From assembly GCA_019246795.1 (NCBI GenBank), contig JAFAPY010000053.1, forward strand, positions 1 through 41,305: a stretch of DNA of 41,305 nucleotides, read 5' to 3'. The position numbers and the translations under genes were made by a program. This document shows positions 18,281 through 27,462 of this stretch, piece after piece (within the stretch, counting starts at the first letter, position 1; each line of letters starts with the position of its first letter). This DNA is from Streptosporangiaceae bacterium (GTDB taxonomy: Bacteria; Actinomycetota; Actinomycetes; Streptosporangiales; Streptosporangiaceae). Below the pieces are notes generated by a model. The model ran no database searches, was not told the DNA's origin, and worked only from the letters and a program-made list of their open reading frames with translations.

Positions 18281-19801
18281 TTACGGTACCTGCTCGGCTG
18301 CGGCGGCCGCCAGCTCGCCGGCGTGCCCGGACGGCGTCGGCGCGGCGGCACGGCGGCGGCGCCGGGCCAGGGCGGCGGCGAGCGCGGTGGCGCCGAGCGC
18401 GCCGGCCACCGGCAGCGTGACCAGGGCGGGCAGCTGGTAGCGCCAGGAGAACTCGTACAGGTCCGCGCCGAGCAGCACCGAGACGGCGGTCCCGGTGATG
18501 AGCAGGCACGCCAGGGCCAGGCCCCGGTCTCCCTGGCCGCGCCGGCCGCGGCCGGTGACGATCCCGGCGATCCCGGCCAGCAGCAAGGCCAGGAACACCG
18601 GCCCCGGCGTGTACCCGCCGTGCCGCTGGTAGGCCCGCAGCGCGGCGGCCGCCGGCCGCCACGCGCGGGCCTGGCCGCCGCCCGCCAGGGCCAGCAGGTT
18701 GTTCACGCTGTGCGGGCCGTGGCCGGCCAGGCCGGGCGGGTAATAGGGGTAGCTGGTCTGGAACTGCCACCGGGAGACCGGCGGGTCGCCCTCGGCGGTG
18801 TTCCGGGTCAGCGCGAAGATCTTCACCGAGTCCCTGGCGATGTCGCCGACGACCCGCAGCGGCTGCTGGCGCAGCACGGCGTAGGCAAGCTGGCGCTGCA
18901 GCGGCACCGTGTCGATGAGCTGGCCGAGCCGGACGTTGACCGGCTGGTAGAGCGCCCGCGGCGCGTCGGCGGAGTTCACCAGGCCGTCGACGCCGAGCGT
19001 CGCGGCGGCCTGCGGGCCCGGGCACAGCGGCCGCTCGTCGGCGGGAATCCTCAGCGCGGCGCAGTCCGCGGCGTGGGCGGTGCGGCCGTACAGGTAGGCA
19101 TCGCCCATGTTGGACAGCTCGAACCCGTCGTGCAGCGCAGCCGCCGAGTAATCGGCGTAGCCCAGCACGGGAAGCGCGAAGCACGCGGTCAGCACGGTCC
19201 CGCTGAGCAGGCGGGCGCGCCAGCCGGCGGTCGCTGCGAGCACGTAGACCAGGGCGGGCGCGATCAGCGCCTCGCCGACCTGGCGGACCGGCGCGGAGGC
19301 GCCGAGCGCGAGCCCGCCCAGGGCGACGAACGGCAGTGCCGGCCTGGGCCGCCATGCCAGCAGCACGATGCCCGCCACCAGCAGGGCCTCGAATGCGACG
19401 TCCGGCATGATGGTCTGTTCGGCATCGAGCTGGTAGGCGTCGAGCAAGGCCGGCGTGACCGCGGCGGCGGCAAGCCAGGGGGCCACGCCGCGGCGCAGCA
19501 TCAGCGCGTACAGCGCGGCCGCCATCGCGATGCCCAGCGCGTGCTGGAGCAGCGCGACCAGGCCCAGGTTGCCGAACAGCAGCACCGGCCGGAGCACCGC
19601 CAGCGCGTACCCGACCGGATCGAACGCCGCCCAGACGGAGGTGGGGGAGCGGGCGCCGAGTATGTACTTCTTCGAGTCGACGAACACCAGCGCGGGCTGG
19701 TAACCGACCTGGGCGAGGACCCGCAGCACCAGCCCGGCGGCGAGCAGCAGCGCGAACAGCCAGTGCCTGCAGACCCCGGCGCGCTTCATGGCATCGGACA
19801 T
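18281..19801 (-). CDS. Polytopic membrane protein, GT-C glycosyltransferase-like
   Basis: 506 aa, many TM helices; FVDSKKYILGARSPTSVWAAFDPVGYALAVLRP and YQLDAEQTIMPD pattern of GT-C-like integral proteins. Confidence 0.6.
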   Translation of the reverse strand: MSDAMKRAGVCRHWLFALLLAAGLVLRVLAQVGYQPALVFVDSKKYILGARSPTSVWAAFDPVGYALAVLRPVLLFGNLGLVALLQHALGIAMAAALYALMLRRGVAPWLAAAAVTPALLDAYQLDAEQTIMPDVAFEALLVAGIVLLAWRPRPALPFVALGGLALGASAPVRQVGEALIAPALVYVLAATAGWRARLLSGTVLTACFALPVLGYADYSAAALHDGFELSNMGDAYLYGRTAHAADCAALRIPADERPLCPGPQAAATLGVDGLVNSADAPRALYQPVNVRLGQLIDTVPLQRQLAYAVLRQQPLRVVGDIARDSVKIFALTRNTAEGDPPVSRWQFQTSYPYYPPGLAGHGPHSVNNLLALAGGGQARAWRPAAAALRAYQRHGGYTPGPVFLALLLAGIAGIVTGRGRRGQGDRGLALACLLITGTAVSVLLGADLYEFSWRYQLPALVTLPVAGALGATALAAALARRRRRAAAPTPSGHAGELAAAAAEQVP

Positions 19802-19894
19802 TCTGCCGCATCACGCGGTGGCAGGTGTGCCGGAGCGCGACATTCCGCCGGTGGCGCCGGCCGGCCCCGTGCACGGATGCCGGGGTGGCCGCGG

Positions 19895-20530
19895 TCAGAA
19901 GGCCACGGCGTTGATGACGCGCTCGACCGCGGCGTCCCGTTCGGCGGCCGGCAGGCCGCGCAGTGAGCCGCTGGTGAGCAGGGTGGCGATGCCGTGCACC
20001 GCCGACCAGGCGACGTATTCGGCTCCCGGCCGCGCGGCGGAGGGGATGGCGCCGGAACTGGCGAGCTCGTCGAGGACTGCGACGAGGATCCCGAACAGGC
20101 CGGGATCCCCCTCGGGCGCGGCAGGCGGCCCGAGCGGGATGGCGAACGCGGTGGCGAACCATCCGGGCTCGGCAAGCGCGAACTCCACGTAGGCATGCCC
20201 GGCCGTGCGCAGCCGCTGCCAGGCGCCATCGGGGCCGGGCAGCGGCCCGGTTCCGGCCAGGCGGGCCCGCATGAGAGCGGCCATCCGCTGCTGGCAGCGC
20301 GCTGCCACGGCACGCAGCAGGTCGTCGCGGTCGGTGAAATGGCGGTAGGCGGCGTTGGGGGACACCCCGGCGGCGCGGGTGGCGGCGCGGAGGACCACCG
20401 CGCCGGGGCCGTCGGTCCGGGCTGCGGCCAGGGCGGCCTCGACAAGCGCCTCCCGCAGGTGGCCGTGGTGGTAGGGCTTCTCGCCGTTCTTCTCACCATT
20501 CTCGGATTCCAATGTTGACACCGTACACAC
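19895..20530 (-). CDS. TetR/AcrR family transcriptional regulator
   Basis: HGHLREALVEAALAAARTDGPGAVVLRAATRAAGVSPNAAYRHFTDRDDLLRAVA HTH. Confidence 0.93.
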   Translation of the reverse strand: MCTVSTLESENGEKNGEKPYHHGHLREALVEAALAAARTDGPGAVVLRAATRAAGVSPNAAYRHFTDRDDLLRAVAARCQQRMAALMRARLAGTGPLPGPDGAWQRLRTAGHAYVEFALAEPGWFATAFAIPLGPPAAPEGDPGLFGILVAVLDELASSGAIPSAARPGAEYVAWSAVHGIATLLTSGSLRGLPAAERDAAVERVINAVAF

Positions 20531-20531
20531 T
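20511..20531. promoter_or_regulatory. Second TetR operator-like site overlapping the tetR start
   Basis: AATGTTGACACCGTACACACT matches the site at 20546-20566 at 16 of 21 positions. Confidence 0.6.
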
Positions 20532-20545
20532 CCTCTGCTAGCTTC

Positions 20546-20566
20546 AATGTAGACATCGTTTACATT
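20546..20566. promoter_or_regulatory. TetR operator-like imperfect palindrome between tetR and MFS gene
   Basis: AATGTAGACATCGTTTACATT; 6-bp perfect outer arms AATGTA/TACATT plus inner AC/GT matches. Confidence 0.75.
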
Positions 20567-20583
20567 ACAGCAAGGAGACCGGG

Positions 20584-22167
20584 ATGCCCGCCATGCCCGC
20601 CATGACCGCCCGCCGCCGGATCGCCGTGCTGGTCACGGTCTGCCTGGCGGTGCTCGCCATCAACCTGGACACCACCATCGTCAACGTCGCCCTGCCCAGC
20701 CTGTCCCGCCAGCTGCACGCGGGCACCGCGGCCATGCAGTGGGTGGTCGACGGCTACGCGCTGGCGTTCGCCGCCCTGGTGCTGGCTGGCGGGTCGGTCG
20801 GCGACCGGTTCGGCCGCCGGCCCGTGCTGCTGGCCGGCCTGGGCGGCTTCGCCGCCGCCAGCATCGGCGCCGGCCTGTCGGACAGCGTCGGCGAGCTGAT
20901 CGCCTGGCGTTTCGTTATGGGCGCCTTCGCCGCCGCCATCTACCCGACCACCCTGTCGATCATCGCCAACGCCTTCCCCGACCGGGCCGAGCGGGCCCGC
21001 GCCATCGGCGTGTGGGGAGCGGTCACCGGCCTGGGCGTGGCCGCAGGACCGGTTACCGGCGGGTTGCTGCTGGCACACTTCGGCTGGCAGTCGGTGTTCT
21101 GGGCGCTGGTCCCCATGGCCGCCGCCGCGGCCGTGCTGGCCGCCGTGCTGGTTCCCGAGTCCAGGGCCCCCTCCGCCGGGCGTGCCGACCTGGCCGGCCT
21201 TGCTGCCGCCTCGGCCGCTATCGGCACCTTGGTCTACACCGTCATCGAGGCGCCAAGCCGCGGCTGGCTGTCGGCCGCCAGCCTGGCCGGTTTCGCCGCC
21301 GCTGCGTCTGCCGCCGCCGTCTTCGTGGCCGTGGAGCGGCGCAGCCCCCACCCGATGATCGACGTCAGCCTGTTCAAGGTGCCCGCGTTCTCCGCGGCCA
21401 GCGCCTCGGTGACCATCGCCTTCTTCGCCCTGTTCGGGTTCATCTTCCTGGTCACCCAGTACATGCAGATCGTGCGCGGCTGGGGCACCCTGTCCACCGG
21501 GCTGCGCATCCTGCCCGTCGCCGCCGCCATCGGGGCCGGCTCGGCCTTCGCCCCCCGGCTGGTCGCCCGCTACGGGACCCGCCGGGTGGTCATCACCGGC
21601 CTGATGCTGTTCGGCGCGGCCCTGGCCTGGATCGCCGTGTCGCCCCAGGACCAGCCCTACGCCCAGATCGCCGCCGAGATGGTGATCATGGGCACCGGGC
21701 TCGGGCTCACCACCACCCCGGCCACCGAATCCATCCTGTCCGTCCTGCCCCCCGCCAAGGCGGGCGTCGGCTCCGCGGTCAACGACGCCACCCGGGAGGC
21801 CGGCGGCACCCTCGGCGTCGCCGTCATCGGCTCCATCTTCAGCTCCATCTACCTCCACCACCTGTCCGGAACCGCCGTCGCGCACCTGCCCGGCGGGGCC
21901 GTCCGCAGCGCCCGCGGCTCGGTCGCCGCCGCCATGGCCATCGCCCGTCACGCTCCCGGCACCGCCGCCGGCACCCTCACCCACGCGGTTTCCGCCTCGT
22001 TCATGAGCGGCTTCGCCGTCGCCTGCCTGGTGGGCGCCGCCATCTGCGCACTCGGTGCCCTCGCCGCCAGCCGCCTGCCCGGCCGCCCGGCGGTCGCGGC
22101 CACCCCGGCCGGCGCCGACCGGCACCGGGTGGTGTCCGCAGAGCCGGCACGCCAGGCCGCGGCCTGA
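20584..22167 (+). CDS. MFS transporter, DHA2 (EmrB/QacA-like) drug:H+ antiporter
   Basis: 14-TM pattern; INLDTTIVNVALPSL motif, GGSVGDRFGRRPVLLAGL, divergent TetR regulator. Confidence 0.93.
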   Translation: MPAMPAMTARRRIAVLVTVCLAVLAINLDTTIVNVALPSLSRQLHAGTAAMQWVVDGYALAFAALVLAGGSVGDRFGRRPVLLAGLGGFAAASIGAGLSDSVGELIAWRFVMGAFAAAIYPTTLSIIANAFPDRAERARAIGVWGAVTGLGVAAGPVTGGLLLAHFGWQSVFWALVPMAAAAAVLAAVLVPESRAPSAGRADLAGLAAASAAIGTLVYTVIEAPSRGWLSAASLAGFAAAASAAAVFVAVERRSPHPMIDVSLFKVPAFSAASASVTIAFFALFGFIFLVTQYMQIVRGWGTLSTGLRILPVAAAIGAGSAFAPRLVARYGTRRVVITGLMLFGAALAWIAVSPQDQPYAQIAAEMVIMGTGLGLTTTPATESILSVLPPAKAGVGSAVNDATREAGGTLGVAVIGSIFSSIYLHHLSGTAVAHLPGGAVRSARGSVAAAMAIARHAPGTAAGTLTHAVSASFMSGFAVACLVGAAICALGALAASRLPGRPAVAATPAGADRHRVVSAEPARQAAA

Positions 22168-22278
22168 TCGTCCCGCGGGACAGGCTTGCCCTCTTCACCC
22201 CGCGTGATCGGCCCCGGCACGGGCGAGCACACATCACCGCACCAAGATCCGCCATATGCAAAAGCAAAGGAGAGAACC

Positions 22279-22750
22279 ATGACCAGCCCGGACCTCGCCG
22301 TCGCGGACGTAATCGGCGCACTCGACAGCTTCTACTGCCACAACCTCGTCGTGTCACTGTGGGCGGGCGCGGTGGCCAACCGGCTGGAGGGCCTCGCCAT
22401 CTACCTGCTGAGCGATGAGCTGCCAGAGGTTGCCGACCACGCGCGGGCAGCAGCCCGCCGCCTCGCTGACCGGATCGGTGACCTCGGCGGCGCGGTCACC
22501 GCTGACCCCGGGCAACTCCTTGACCGCACACCAAGGCGACTACGAATTCACCATTCCCGACTGCGCAGACCCCCGCGCGATCGTCAGCTACGCCGTGCAG
22601 CGCCTCAACGCCATCATCGCTGCATACCAGGCATTCCTCGATATGGTACGCGGACACGACGATGTCTCCTTCGCGCTCGTCGTCGACCTGCTCGCGGCCG
22701 AGACCCACCGCCGGGCCGACGCCGAGGCTGCCCTGGCTCAGGGGCTGTGA
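22279..22750 (+). pseudogene. Dps/ferritin-like protein, interrupted by +1 frameshift near 22533
   Basis: N-half LDSFYCHNLVVSLWAGAVANRLEGLAIYLLSDELPEVADHARAAARRLADRIGDLGGAVTADP in frame 1; C-half GDYEFTIPDCADPRAIVSYAVQRLNAIIAAYQAFLDMV...ETHRRADAEAAL in frame 2. Confidence 0.7.
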
Positions 22751-23136
22751 ACCGCCAGCACTGAAATGCGGCGGCCCATCGGCCCGTCGGTCACAAGATA
22801 CGTCGCGGTGAACCGGCTGATCTCCTCGCCGTCGCTCTTCTGGCGCGAGAACGTCGCACGGTAGAGGGCGGATGCGGAATTCAAGACGGTGATCTCGGAG
22901 TCGAGGATCTCGCTGCGGCCGTAGTCGGCCGCGCGCATCGCGTCGACCTGCTGCTGCATCACCGACACCACCTGGTCGTCGTTCGTCAGCGGGTAGAACC
23001 CGCCGTCGGTGGTGAGCAGCAGCGGAACGCCGTAATACGCGAGCAGTGCAGCGGTGTCGCTCTCGCCTCGGCCGCAGGCTGCGAAGGCGTTGAGGTATTC
23101 ACCGAACCACTGGCTCACGTCGTTGTCGTCCACCAT
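22738..23136 (-). CDS. NTF2/SnoaL-like small protein
   Basis: 132 aa from ATG 23136: MVDDNDVSQWFGEYLNAFAACGRGESDTAALLAYYGVPLLLTTDGGFYPLTNDDQVVSVMQQQVDAM. Confidence 0.7.
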   Translation of the reverse strand: MVDDNDVSQWFGEYLNAFAACGRGESDTAALLAYYGVPLLLTTDGGFYPLTNDDQVVSVMQQQVDAMRAADYGRSEILDSEITVLNSASALYRATFSRQKSDGEEISRFTATYLVTDGPMGRRISVLAVHSP

Positions 23137-23367
23137 TACGGACCATACCGGTGCGGGCCGAAGGTTGCGCTTGCCGGCACCGCGCGAAAACGTCCACTTC
23201 GTGGATCTGCTGGCCTCGGCGCGGCGCCGAGGGTGCCCACCCTCCCGTAGGCCACGGGTTGCTGCGGGCCGGCGTTTTGTCGGTGCCGGGCCGTAGCGTC
23301 GTCGTATGCGCAGGACGAGGGCGGCGATCGCAGCGGCCGGACGCCCGCGATCGCACGAGACGCCGAC

Positions 23368-24174
23368 ATGACCTGGGACGTGCTGCGGGCGCGGCTGCGG
23401 TCCGCGCTGCCGCTGTATCCGGTCGGGCCGTCGGTGGCGAACGCGCCCGAGGGCCCGGCGGGCTGCGTCGTGTGCCGCGGCCCGGCACGGCCTGGCTTGG
23501 TCCGCTGCTATCAGTGCGGGCGTCATGAGCTGACCGGTCACGGGCTTCTCGCGGACGCGGTGGTGCCGGTCTGCTATGCGATCAAGGGCACGGCGTTCGC
23601 CGGGGCGCTGTGGCGCTACAAGTCGTGGACTGCGCCGAGCGCCGCGGCACGGAGATGGCTGGCTGCCCTGCTGCTCTCCTTCCTGCACGACCACGGCAGC
23701 TGCGTGTGGCGGCACGCGGGCATGCCGCCGCCCGGCCGCCTGGCCGTGGTGCCGACCGGGTGCGGCCGCCCGGGACCGCACCCGCTGCTCGAGCTGGCGT
23801 CCCCTTACCTGCGGCTGCCGGTGACCCGGCTGGCCGTCCGTCCCGGCAGCCAGGGCCGTGACTTGGACGTGGACCGGTTCCGTGTCGGCAAGTCGGCGGC
23901 TGGGGCCGGCGTGCTGCTTATCGACGACACCTGGGTATCGGGCGCCAGCGCCCAGTCGGCCGCCGCCGCGCTCAAGCTGGCCGGGGCCAGGCACGTCGCC
24001 GTGGTGGTGCTCGGCCGGCACATCAATCCGGCCGATCCGCTCGCCGCCCAGCTGACCGCGAGGCTAGCTCCCGCTCGGTACTGTGCATCCGCGTGCGCGG
24101 TACATGACCCAGAGCCGCCCGCGGGGGCGACCCCGGACTCGACGGCGCGCCTAAGCTTGAGTAGTGACCGCTGA
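23368..24174 (+). CDS. ComF-like phosphoribosyltransferase family protein
   Basis: CVVC/CYQC zinc-ribbon-like N-term and PRPP motif [19 protein letters not shown]. Confidence 0.8.
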   Translation: MTWDVLRARLRSALPLYPVGPSVANAPEGPAGCVVCRGPARPGLVRCYQCGRHELTGHGLLADAVVPVCYAIKGTAFAGALWRYKSWTAPSAAARRWLAALLLSFLHDHGSCVWRHAGMPPPGRLAVVPTGCGRPGPHPLLELASPYLRLPVTRLAVRPGSQGRDLDVDRFRVGKSAAGAGVLLIDDTWVSGASAQSAAAALKLAGARHVAVVVLGRHINPADPLAAQLTARLAPARYCASACAVHDPEPPAGATPDSTARLSLSSDR

Positions 24175-24925
24175 GCCCTTGCCGCCTGCCGCCCCGGTCC
24201 CTCGCCGCCGATCCAGGCGCAGCATCGCGCCCGAGTCGCAGACCGCCCTGGTGCGGCGGGCCCGCCGGATCAACCGCGAGCTGGCACTGGCGTACCCGGA
24301 CGCGCACACCGAGCTGAACTTCTCCACGCCGCTGGAGCTGCTCATCGCGACGATCCTGTCCGCGCAGACCACCGACAAGCGGGTCAACATGGTCACCCCG
24401 ATCCTGTTCTCGCGGTACCTCACCGCGGCGGACTACGCGGCCGCCGACCGCGACGAGCTGGAGAAGATCATCCAGTCAACCGGCTTTTTCCGCGCCAAGG
24501 CGAACAGCCTGATCGGGCTGGGGCGCGCGCTGTGCGACAGGTACGGCGGCGAGGTGCCGCAGCGGATGGCCGACCTGGTCACGCTGCCCGGCGTGGGCAG
24601 GAAGACCGCGAACGTGGTGCTCGGCAACGCCTTCGGCACCCCTGGCATCACCGTGGACACGCATTTCGCGCGGCTGGCCGGGAGGTTCGGCTGGACCAGG
24701 AGTACCGATCCGGACAAGATCGAGGCCGAGGTCGGGACGCTGTTCCCGCGCCGGGAGTGGACGGCGCTGTCGCACCGGCTGATCTGGCATGGCCGCCGGG
24801 TCTGCCATTCGCGGCGGCCCGCCTGCGGAGCCTGCGTGGTGGCCCGGTGGTGTCCTTCCTACGGGCTGGGCCCCACCGATCCGGAGGTGGCGGCGAAGCT
24901 CGTCAAGCCCGGCCCGTTCTCGTGA
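24164..24925 (+). CDS. nth: Endonuclease III
   Basis: [18 protein letters not shown] Hh[18 protein letters not shown]6CX2CX5C Fe-S cluster ([17 protein letters not shown]). Confidence 0.96.
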   Translation: MTAEPLPPAAPVPRRRSRRSIAPESQTALVRRARRINRELALAYPDAHTELNFSTPLELLIATILSAQTTDKRVNMVTPILFSRYLTAADYAAADRDELEKIIQSTGFFRAKANSLIGLGRALCDRYGGEVPQRMADLVTLPGVGRKTANVVLGNAFGTPGITVDTHFARLAGRFGWTRSTDPDKIEAEVGTLFPRREWTALSHRLIWHGRRVCHSRRPACGACVVARWCPSYGLGPTDPEVAAKLVKPGPFS

Positions 24926-24931
24926 CGGCCA

Positions 24932-25004
24932 GGGGGGTATGGGGGGGCGCGAAACCCCCCCATGAGCAGGGGGGGCCAGGGGGAACGGGGGGCGGGGGCC
25001 CCCC
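24932..25004 (+). other. Poly-G tract with G-quadruplex potential and GC hairpin downstream of nth
   Basis: G runs of 6,7,7,5,6,5 in 67 nt; GGGGGGG-CGCGAAA-CCCCCCC hairpin. Confidence 0.75.
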
Positions 25005-25089
25005 GTGCGCGAGAGTAGCGGGGGATCGTTCCCCCCGGGGCAGCAGAGCGCCTGCGTGGCTGCGCCGGCTGGCCGCCGCCGCGACCACG

Positions 25090-25697
25090 ATGCAGATAAC
25101 CCCGGCTGCGCTGCCGCCGGAAACCGGCGGCAGGCCGTCGGCGGTGCTGGTCTTGTTCGCCGAGACCGCGCGCGGCCCCGACCTGCTGTTCATCCAGCGC
25201 AGCCAGGTCCTGCGGCACCATGCCGGGCAGCCTGCCTTCCCCGGCGGCGCCATCGACGCCGCAGATTCCGGGCCGGTCGCGGCGGCGTTGCGCGAGGCAG
25301 CCGAGGAAGTCGGCGTCGACCCGGCCGGCGTCGACGTGCTGGCCACCTTGCCGGAACTGTTCATCCCGCGGACCGGGTTCCGGGTCATTCCGGTGCTCGC
25401 CTGGTGGCGGCAGCCGGGCGCGGTCGCCCCTGTCGACCCCGGCGAGGTGGCCGCGGTCGAGCGCATCGGCGTCGGCGAGCTCGCGGATCCGGCCGCGCGG
25501 CTGATGGTGCGCGTGCCCGGCGGGCGGCTCATGCCGGCCTTCCGGGTCAGGGGCATGCTCATCTGGGGCTTCACCGCCGCGCTGGCGGACCGGCTGCTCG
25601 CGCTCGGCGGGTGGGAGCGGCCGTGGGATGCCGCGACGGTGCAGGATCTTGCCATCGCGGGCGGGACGGGGACCCAGGAAAACCCTATACGGTTAGG
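25090..25697 (+). CDS. NUDIX hydrolase, CoA pyrophosphatase-like (3' end undefined: frame stays open to 26484)
   Basis: PAFPGGAIDAADSGPVAAALREAAEEVGVDP NUDIX box with CoA-type RSQVLRHHAGQPAFPGG; located between nth and marP as in mycobacteria. Confidence 0.85.
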
Positions 25698-25699
25698 GA

Positions 25700-26899
25700 G
25701 TGCACGGAGATGTGCTCGACCTGATCCTTGTCGTGGTGGCCGCCGCGTTCGCGGTATCCGGTTACCGGCAGGGATTCATCGTCGGAGTGCTGAGCTTCCT
25801 CGGCTTCGTCGGCGGCGCGCTGCTGGGCGCCGAGTTCGGCCCCGCCATCTCCCGGGCCCTGGTCGGCGGGCAGACGCAGCAGGATGTCGTCGCCGTCGTG
25901 CTGCTGGTGGCCTTCGCCGTGCTCGGGCAGTTCATCGCGTCGGCCATCGGCGCTGCGATGCGGGACACGGTCACCTGGCACTCGGCGACCGTGCTCGATT
26001 CGGCGGGCGGCGCCGCGGTCAGCGTCGTGTCGGTGCTGCTGATCGCGTGGATGGTCGGTTCGGTGATGAACCAGTCGCCGTTCCCGGTGGTCGACCAGCA
26101 GGTGAACAACTCAGTCGTGCTGCAGACGCTGGACAGGTTCATGCCGACGCCGGCCAGGACCATGTTCTCCGACTTCCGCAGGCTGCTCGCCAGCAACAGC
26201 GCCTACGCCGAGGTGTTCAGCGGGATCGGCGCCGAGCGCCTTTTCCCGGTCGCGGCGCCGGACCCCGCCGTGCTGAACAGCCCCGGCTACCTGGCCGCGC
26301 GCGGCAGCGTGGTCAAGGTGCAGGGGGTGGCGCCGAGCTGCCAGCGGTCCATCGAGGGCTCCGGGTTCGTCGTGTCCCCGCAGCACGTCGTCACCAACGC
26401 GCATGTGGTGGCCGGCGTCACCGAGCACCAGACCGTCACCACCGCCGAGGGGCAGGTGTTCGCGGCCACCGTGGTGGCCTATGACGCCCAGGTGGACATC
26501 GCGGTGCTGTACGTGCCCGGGCTGGACCTGGTCCCGCTGCGGTTCGCCGGGCCGGCCGGTCCCGGCGATGACGCCGTGGTGGCGGGATACCCGCTCAACT
26601 CGCCGACCCTGCAGGCCGCCCCGGCCAGGATCGGCGGCGTGCAGAACGTGCAGGGCCTGAACATCTACCAGACCTCCACGGTGACCCGGCAGATCTATGA
26701 GATCAGGGCCGTGGTGGAGTCCGGCAACTCCGGCGGCCCGCTGCTGTCACCGGCCGGGACCGTCGACGGTGTGGTGTTCGCCGCCGCGGTCGGCGTGTCC
26801 GACACCGGCTTCGCGCTGACCGCGGACGAGGTGCGCGACGACGTCACCAACGGGGAGAACACCACCGCGCCGGTGTCCACCGGCCAGTGCGACGTTTGA
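25700..26899 (+). CDS. marP: MarP-like membrane serine protease (CvpA-like N-term + trypsin-like domain)
   Basis: CvpA-like TM region; TNAHVVAG (His), DIAVL (Asp), GNSGGPL (Ser) triad; nth-NUDIX-marP order. Confidence 0.9.
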   Translation: MHGDVLDLILVVVAAAFAVSGYRQGFIVGVLSFLGFVGGALLGAEFGPAISRALVGGQTQQDVVAVVLLVAFAVLGQFIASAIGAAMRDTVTWHSATVLDSAGGAAVSVVSVLLIAWMVGSVMNQSPFPVVDQQVNNSVVLQTLDRFMPTPARTMFSDFRRLLASNSAYAEVFSGIGAERLFPVAAPDPAVLNSPGYLAARGSVVKVQGVAPSCQRSIEGSGFVVSPQHVVTNAHVVAGVTEHQTVTTAEGQVFAATVVAYDAQVDIAVLYVPGLDLVPLRFAGPAGPGDDAVVAGYPLNSPTLQAAPARIGGVQNVQGLNIYQTSTVTRQIYEIRAVVESGNSGGPLLSPAGTVDGVVFAAAVGVSDTGFALTADEVRDDVTNGENTTAPVSTGQCDV

Positions 26900-26925
26900 C
26901 GGCCGGCTTATCCCCGGCCGCGGGC

Positions 26926-27462
26926 TCACGGCTCGGGCGGAGCCGGCGGCCGCGGGGCCCGCAGCAGGCCCGGGCGCAGGGCGGCCGCCGGGATGCCGTC
27001 CAGGCCGTGCCGCTCGATGCGGGCGGCCAGGTCCTCCGCGGCGGCAAGGAACGTCTCCAGGTCCATCCCGTAGGGACGGTCGCCGGCCCGCGTCGGCCCG
27101 TACCGGATCTGGTAGCCGCGGGCGCGCTCGGCGCCGCGCCGCAGCAGCGCCATCGCACCGCGGGCGTTGCCGCGGCGGGCGTGCGTCAGCCCGACCGCCA
27201 CCTGGGCGAGTCCCTGCCACAGATCACGCTCGTCCGGCGGCCCGGACTTCCACGACGCCTCGAGCACCTCGTGCGCGTGGAACGGGCGGCCGGCACGGAG
27301 CAGGCGGTCGGCCAGCCGGGCCGCGTCCGGCCCGGCAATGCTCAGGTCATCGGGGATCCGCGCCTCGGCGTCGTCGCGGCCGCCCCGAGGCAGCGGGCGT
27401 CCCAGGGCGTCGCGCGGACGGGCGTTGCGCGGCCTGCCGGCCGGATCGCGGTCGCGTCTCAC
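26926..27462 (-). CDS. DUF309 domain-containing protein
   Basis: FHAHEVLEASWKSGPPDERDLWQGLAQVAVGLTHARRGNARGA. Confidence 0.88.
   Translation of the reverse strand: MRRDRDPAGRPRNARPRDALGRPLPRGGRDDAEARIPDDLSIAGPDAARLADRLLRAGRPFHAHEVLEASWKSGPPDERDLWQGLAQVAVGLTHARRGNARGAMALLRRGAERARGYQIRYGPTRAGDRPYGMDLETFLAAAEDLAARIERHGLDGIPAAALRPGLLRAPRPPAPPEP

Noticed and set aside
17109-20162. 1017-aa minus ORF and 766-aa plus ORF at 17666-19966
   Set aside because: High-GC spurious frames spanning several real genes (POL, NUDIX, membrane protein); low-complexity R/G/A composition.
20560-22125. 521-aa Gly/Asp/Gln-rich minus ORF antisense to MFS transporter
   Set aside because: Repetitive composition is the reverse frame of an Ala/Val-rich membrane gene; no independent RBS or domain.
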